The translations under genes were made by a program, and so were the position numbers. From the NCBI GenBank assembly GCA_037039925.1, contig JAXRKP010001622.1, positions 38,501-102,500 of the forward strand: 64,000 bases of DNA. The letters run 5' to 3'. A model generated the notes under the pieces. It made no database searches and was not told where the DNA came from. It worked only from the letters and a program-made list of their open reading frames with translations. Below, in pieces: positions 13,901 through 21,200 of this stretch (its first letter is position 1; every line of letters starts with the position of its first letter). This DNA is from Doris montereyensis (Eukaryota; Mollusca; Gastropoda; Nudibranchia; Dorididae).

Positions 13901-15012
13901 TTTTTTAATATCAGCAATCCAGGAAGTGACAGCATTTGGAGCCATAAGTGCCATTTTGGAGACAAATCAATGAACGACCTACATTATCTTCAGGACGTAA
14001 AAATCTTACCTGGCACACTGACATTCTGTCAATGACTAACCTACAGAGATGATTTAACTATCCGCCATTATTGACTAGACTTGAAAATCTTACCTGGCGC
14101 ACTGACGGTCTGTGGGCACCCAGTAGCCATGATCCATGACGTAGTAGTTGCTGTTAATGGGAAGCGGGGTTCGCCCATCAGATAGACGTACTGTTTCCTG
14201 CAGATGAAAGTGCATGAAAATTTCCATCATGGTCATGCAGTATAAAAACTTAAAGGATGTAAAAGTCTATCCGGTTTTGGGCTGTTTTTGCTGTTGTTGA
14301 TAAAATCTCCTGTTTCGTGTCACCCTACAGACACTGGGATAAGCTCCGGTTCTATACCCTTAATGGCCATGAAGGATTTTTTTTTATGAGTAGGGAGAAT
14401 ACATGTTTTCCCAATGAACAACGTCGGATCTAGCTTGATAGGATTCGAACCCAGAACCTCATGATCTCAAGCCTGGCAACCTAACCACTTAGTTACATTG
14501 TACCCTGCTCACTGATTATAGCAAAGCCAGTGATAAAGAGCATAAGTGCTCTTATATCCATTGTCAAGCAGAGGGTAATGCGGCATCAATACCTAATGAA
14601 TGTACCATAATACAGTGCTTCTCATACTATCTGATGTCACAGGACCGGCAGTTGTTGTTTTTCTCAGACTCCCTACTAGTGATAAGCCTAGTTGCTACAA
14701 CTGAGGTGTCAATCATCATCATTGTTTCCGAGGGCTTTATTTCTGAAAAGGACTGTGTATCTACGATTTGTTAACGTGGATATTGATCCGATTGTGCTAT
14801 ATAACAGAGTTGCCAACCATTCAAGTATCATATCATCGTAAATGTTCCGGAAAATTACAAAATTTGAGTGCATGTACAGAAATCTAAAGCAGAGTACAGT
14901 AAAGCGTTGGTATTACTATATTATTTGCGAGACATGACACATAACATTTTTTTGTGTTTATAAATATCAGCAATCCAGGAAATGATAGAGATAGATAGAT
15001 AGAGATGGAAAG

Positions 15013-15092
<80 letters not shown>

Positions 15093-15096
15093 GAGA

Positions 15097-15152
<56 letters not shown>

Positions 15153-15204
15153 GAGAGACATAGAGACAGACAGAGAGAGGCATACACACACAGATAAAGA
15201 TAGC

Positions 15205-15294
<90 letters not shown>

Positions 15295-18200
15295 GGTAGT
15301 AAGAGACAGAAAAAAAGGGGAGGGGGCTTGGAGATAGATGGGAGGGAGCGTAGTTCCCGTGCTCTGTGCCTCGTCTACTTCTTCTTACCTTGGGCACAAC
15401 ACACACCAATTCAAGGGTAATCGTTACGTTTTCTTTGATGTTTTTGGTTGTATTTTGCCTCATTTACAATTGGGTCTACGTTTATTATGCTTTCCTCTCT
15501 ATTTCAAGTGGTTGAAGCCTGTGCATGCCTGAAATTCCCGATGCGTGCTTTCCTTGACAACAACTAGGCCTATAACTTTAAGAAAGACCGCAATCAATCT
15601 CTCTATCTCACTCTTCCCTATCTCTATCACTTTATCCCTCTCTCAGACACATACATACAGACACACTCACATACACTACCAGAATTAGGTATAGAGCATC
15701 CTTCAATGCAGACACCTGTACAAGAGTATTGTATTACACTATTATTACAGGTCGGCCTTCTACTACTACTACCTCCCCCTCTCTCTGTCTCTATCTCTCT
15801 CTCCCTGTCAATTTGTCTGTCTGTCTCTGCTCATTAGCGGCTTTACCTCATTCCTCATTCTCTTATTTCCTCTTCTCTTTTCTTTTTCACTTTTTTATAT
15901 ATTTTTTTTATTACATACATACATTTGGTTTCTACTATTATGAGGCTTACTCATGGAATCTACGTGATGGGTCATCACATGACTGGCCACCTTTTGGCGC
16001 CATATAATGTCACCACGACCACTAAATTATTCTTGTATCGTTATTGTGTGACTGAGGAAAGGCGGTTTTGCCCTAAACTTTTCTGTCTTTGTAACTGCCT
16101 CTGTTCTACCTATTAGGTCTTCATATTCAACTTCGTATTTCCCCTCTACTAGTTACCGGCCTACTGCAGTACTATTTCTTTATCATTAGATACTTCTACA
16201 ACAGAAGTATTGATTTTTTTTCAAGGTTGCGTTACTTTAACGCTCTTCGTATACTACTGGTAGAAAGTTACGGACTTGACTTGAACTAAGGAAGTGAAGC
16301 TACTTTGATTTTACTTTATATAATATCTGAGACTCAAGTTCAATTGTGGGTGGCTGCTGGTGCTACTGGTTAGGTTTTACTTATTTCCTTTACCTTTTTC
16401 ATTTATCTTTTATCTTGCTGTTTCCTCTTAGTTCGCCCTGATATCAATGCATGCGGTGGACACGGTAAAATTGAATAAAAGAAAAAACCAAATGGACAGC
16501 TACACCATGTCATGAAGAAACTCAATTCTGGCCAAACCAACAGCCACTAACGATGCAACGCTCGGGTTAGCGAGGCGGCCGACGACGGGCTTCAGGATAC
16601 GGGTGAGCTGTGGAAGGGATGCTGCGCCCCACACTGTTCCTGAAATTTAAGGACATTGGAGACAAATGTCCCAAATTTGAGGAGATGCTGATTTTTTTTA
16701 AGGACATTTCAGGAGAGAAATTTTCTTCAGGAGATTTGAGGAGACTACCCCCTGAAAATTACCTGAACATTTCTGTTTAAGCGTGTAGATTTAAAATTCT
16801 ACTTTCGCCACCACTCAGAACTTAGCAGACAACATCGAGTGCTTATAAGTTTCTCAAAAGCGCACGAATATATAAGCAGACAAATGCACAAAAGTGAAAA
16901 CAAAAGTAAAACAAGTTATAGTATACAATTATATGCCCCCTCACATTCTACCCTTTCCAAACTACTACAAGACCAAAACAATTACATCATATATTTGACG
17001 TAACTTACCACCAATCACTGACAAAGTTGTCCGCCCACCACGATCGCAATACAAGAGATTTCTGAAGTTTTGGACCCAGACCTTTCTGAGAGTGGGTTAA
17101 AAAAAAGAAAACAACACATATGCAACTTGAACAAAAATTTCCATACAAGTACAGATTTTCATTCAATCACACACAATGAGTAAACTTACTCAGACAAGTA
17201 TTTTCTTCTATACAGAGCAAAACATCCAAAATTTGACCTGACAAATCCTGATATGAGTATGTCCAATGTGTGTAGTCACAACACAAAAACGTTTCACGAA
17301 GATCAGCATTTTAAAATAGTCTAAGACAAAAAAGAATCTTTCTTTTTAACTTACAAAATCAACAGCTAATAAGTATGTCTATTCTACGATGAATTCGTTG
17401 TCACTCTTTCCTCAAATTCGATAAAAAGTTCCACTTGTTCTGTTCAACAGAATTTCTAACATGTCCATCTCCAATGTATTCTATACTACCTGCTGGCTTG
17501 GGGTATCTTTTTATATGACATTGTATTCTCAGGAAAGTTACTCTTCTCTGCATTCCTCACTCAGGTGTGAAGAAGAGAAAGAAAAGGAGAGAAAGATTTT
17601 GTCAGAAAGTCAGTATGAAGCATCCACAAGGCTGCTGTACTGTATGCTCCCCAAGGTATTGAGGATTTTGAATGAAACAGCCTGCACGGGAAAACATGAT
17701 GCATGACGGTGAGCCTTGAATTGTGCAGGGATACAGACTATAAATCCATCTTTATTTTTAAACTGGTTTACTGTGCTGTTCACTATTTATGCACACGTTA
17801 TTTTCCTTCCATAATTTCCAATACAAATGATTACCTCAAACTCCTCTGCTTCTTTTGTGAACATTTCTAGTTTCTCAGGTTCATTAGCAAATACTGAGTG
17901 AGAGAATCCATGAGGTTTTTCATGGATTCTCGTAGCTGCGGGGACTGGCATTCTAGGAAGGGAGCTCTGATAGGAGTACAAAGTTGGCCACCAGCCCGTC
18001 AAGGATCGCACGATGACCGCCCATGCTTTTGTTGTGGCAGACTGGCGGCCGTCGGCTCATCTGTGACAAAAAATAGTTAAAACATTATTAATTTTTCCTC
18101 GTAAACAGAGAACTTTCATTTAAACATGTTACAAAGTAACTCGTTACGCTCTAAGAATCTCGCCATTTACCATCTAGATAAGCCAAACAGTGGAAACTGT

Positions 18201-21200
18201 TTTGCCAGCATATTTTTACACTGCACCTTTGCAATTTGAGCTCAGAGGATGGCTTTTGAGTGAACGTTCACTTTCACTTCATTGGTTACACTAAGTTGTG
18301 TAAGGCATTCACAAAAACTGTGATGGGGTGATTCCCAGGGGACGGGGACAAGCTTTAAAAAAAACAACTTGACTTTATCACCCCTTTAAAATTTAAAAAG
18401 AATATTACGTAAGAGCATTACATTTAAATACATGTACAGGAAATATAAAGAAAAGGGCAGCAATATAAACAACCCTAATGTTATCAGGAATGCCAACATT
18501 CTAGAATCAAAATTCAAGAGAGATCTGTATCATCATATTCTTGTAGACGTACACTGCTGGACGGGCAAGACTAGGTTTTGGAGTTCGAGTCCCGTATGGT
18601 AACTACCTATAAATCTATGGGTTTATTTTTCAAAAGTATATCAAGCCATTGTAGTCTTGCAGACTATTCATCCTCTGATTCTATAAAACATGAGTGAAAT
18701 TTTCACAGGTATCATGTGCATGTTGTGCAAGTTACAGATCCCACAGCAGTTATTAAAAAGGTGTGCCCCCTCCTCCTCCTGATAGGCTCTAGCCAAATAA
18801 TTACTCAAACACACACACACAAAACCCAATAAAAAAAAAGCAAGAACATACAAAAAAACCAGTGAATCATCTCTTCTTTTTGTTTATCTTCATTTCTTTA
18901 CATTCAAATCCACCTCTTCTCACCAAACATTCTTCATCCTCCTTTACCGCAGTCATTAAAAATTTCATCTATTTTTTCATTTTTCTTACTCACTTTCTTC
19001 CACAGCTCTTTACTCTGCAGTTACTTTACTTCCCCCAGAACATTTAACTACACCTACAATTTCCTAATGTTCTCTTCAGGTAAGACCCCCTCCTGTCTCT
19101 CTACTTATCTCAACAATGGCGACCTATAATGCAATACTAATAGATGCAGACGTGTCACTCTTGGCATGAAAAATCCTAATCCAAGCTAAAAACTACTTTA
19201 CTGCCACTCAAATTTTTTTTTGAAATCAGGACCTAGATGTAAAAAAATCAGGATCCGGGGAAAAAAATCAGGACACACAACCGATTTCAGGTATAGAGTC
19301 AGCTGGTCGCCTAATCTTGAATGCAATAATAATAAAATACGGTCATTGTTGACGCTGGTTCTGCCTTTTCCCAAGTAAAAATATCCATTATAACAGCCCC
19401 CCCCCCCCCCCAATAAAACCTGAATTGTCGCACTAAATCAGCATTACAGTTGCCTCCTTCTCACTCATTGTTTACATACTGGAAGTGGAAGACATACTCA
19501 CTTTTCCTTTCTTTCTTATCAGTGGTCACTTATCTTGCTAACCATTGCTATCATGTTTTCACACACACATGCCCACCCCACTTCTGCTAATCAGTCAGAC
19601 ATACGTGCATGACATACCTGTCAATTATCATCCAACCTCTATTCTTCCTTGCATTTGCCTTTCACTTCATAAATTGTTGCTCACTCCCTCTCTAACACAC
19701 ACACTCACATACATTCGCGACCGCATGAAACACACACGAAAATGCTCTCTATTTCTCTTTTTACACACACACGTGCGACATTTTTCTCTCTCTTAGATTT
19801 CTTAGATCTACTTAAGAGTACAGACATAGATCATCTAGACCTAGATCTACACGTTCCTAATGCTAGGGACGTTTAGATCTAGATCTAACAAGTCATTGAA
19901 TATCAGCGAAGCCTTCTGCTTGATCAATTTGAAATTCAGGGCTCAGTAATCGCGGTAAGCCTCAATAACATGTAATCATACAATAATTTTTGAAGTCTCG
20001 AACAAGTACAGCACGAATACTCTGAAGAATGGATAAAGAGACCAATATATAAGCGAAGAATCGATACACCATTACTCATAATAACGAAATATGACAATAA
20101 GTGACAACTCCACTAATAAAGACAGAACAAACACGTGACGTTTCGGGTATAAGCCTTCGTCAGACAACAAACGAGAAATATCTAGAATCACCATGTGATG
20201 TCAGAAGAAAAACAGAAAGGAGAAAAAAGACAGCGATGATAAGAAACGTAGTAGAGGGGGATGTCAAGAATGAGCGAGAATGGAAGGTTCAGATCTAGAA
20301 TGAAATAAAAATATGAAAATAAGTAAGTAATAAAAGGTGAGAAGGAGATAGAGAGAAGGAGAGAAATAGAGAAAGAGAGAGAGAAAAAGGAAGGAAAAAA
20401 AGGCAGGGAAGAAAGAAAGGGAGAGAGAGACATATGAGTATGGGAAACAAGAATGAAAAAATAGGATAACTATAAGACTAGATCTATACCTCACTGGGTC
20501 TAAAAAGAAGAAATGATAGAGAATGAATAAAGAGAAGTATCAATCAAGGCAAAAATTTACACTGAAGGTGCGAAATGTATATATATATATAAATTACAAA
20601 TGTACCGATGCAATAAGGGAACATGTTACCTACTACATCTACTTGCTCTGGTGAGACTTTATACATTCGATTGAACAAGAGTACTTTGCTTCTTTAAAAA
20701 AGTTTAAATACATATAAAACACTAAGCAGTGATTTTTTTGTATATTTACTGTTTTCGAAATGAAAGGCATTCTAAAAACGAAACACCAGTACTATTTAAT
20801 AATACTCACACAACCACGCATTGTGCGCAAGTAAATATCGTAACAAGAGTCTTCTGGAAACTGTGAGCAACAAAAAGAGGATCATCCCTGACAGAGAGCA
20901 GCTGAAAACGGTCAGCAAGGCTGGATGTGTATCTGAAGATTGAAAGAGAAAAGCACAGAAATAGAAAATGAAACACATTTCATCCAATTAAAATTTGTAA
21001 TAAAAATATTATCAGTCATTATGTCCAATTATGAACTAAAAGAAAGAAGACAAAATGTACTTCTGACAGAACAAAGCAATGCATTTTTGATGTTTTACTC
21101 TATCGTCAATTTACGTCTGACAACATGTCAGACTAGCATCCTGTCCAGGAGATGATTATTATCACCAAATTCCTATTACACTATAGAAACTGGAATAAGC

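Noticed and set aside
14884..15463. Open frames across the GA microsatellite
   Set aside because: Low-complexity Ser-Leu or Glu-Arg translation only.
18540..18620. tRNA gene
   Set aside because: Only a B-box-like word is present; no cloverleaf or A box at the right distance.
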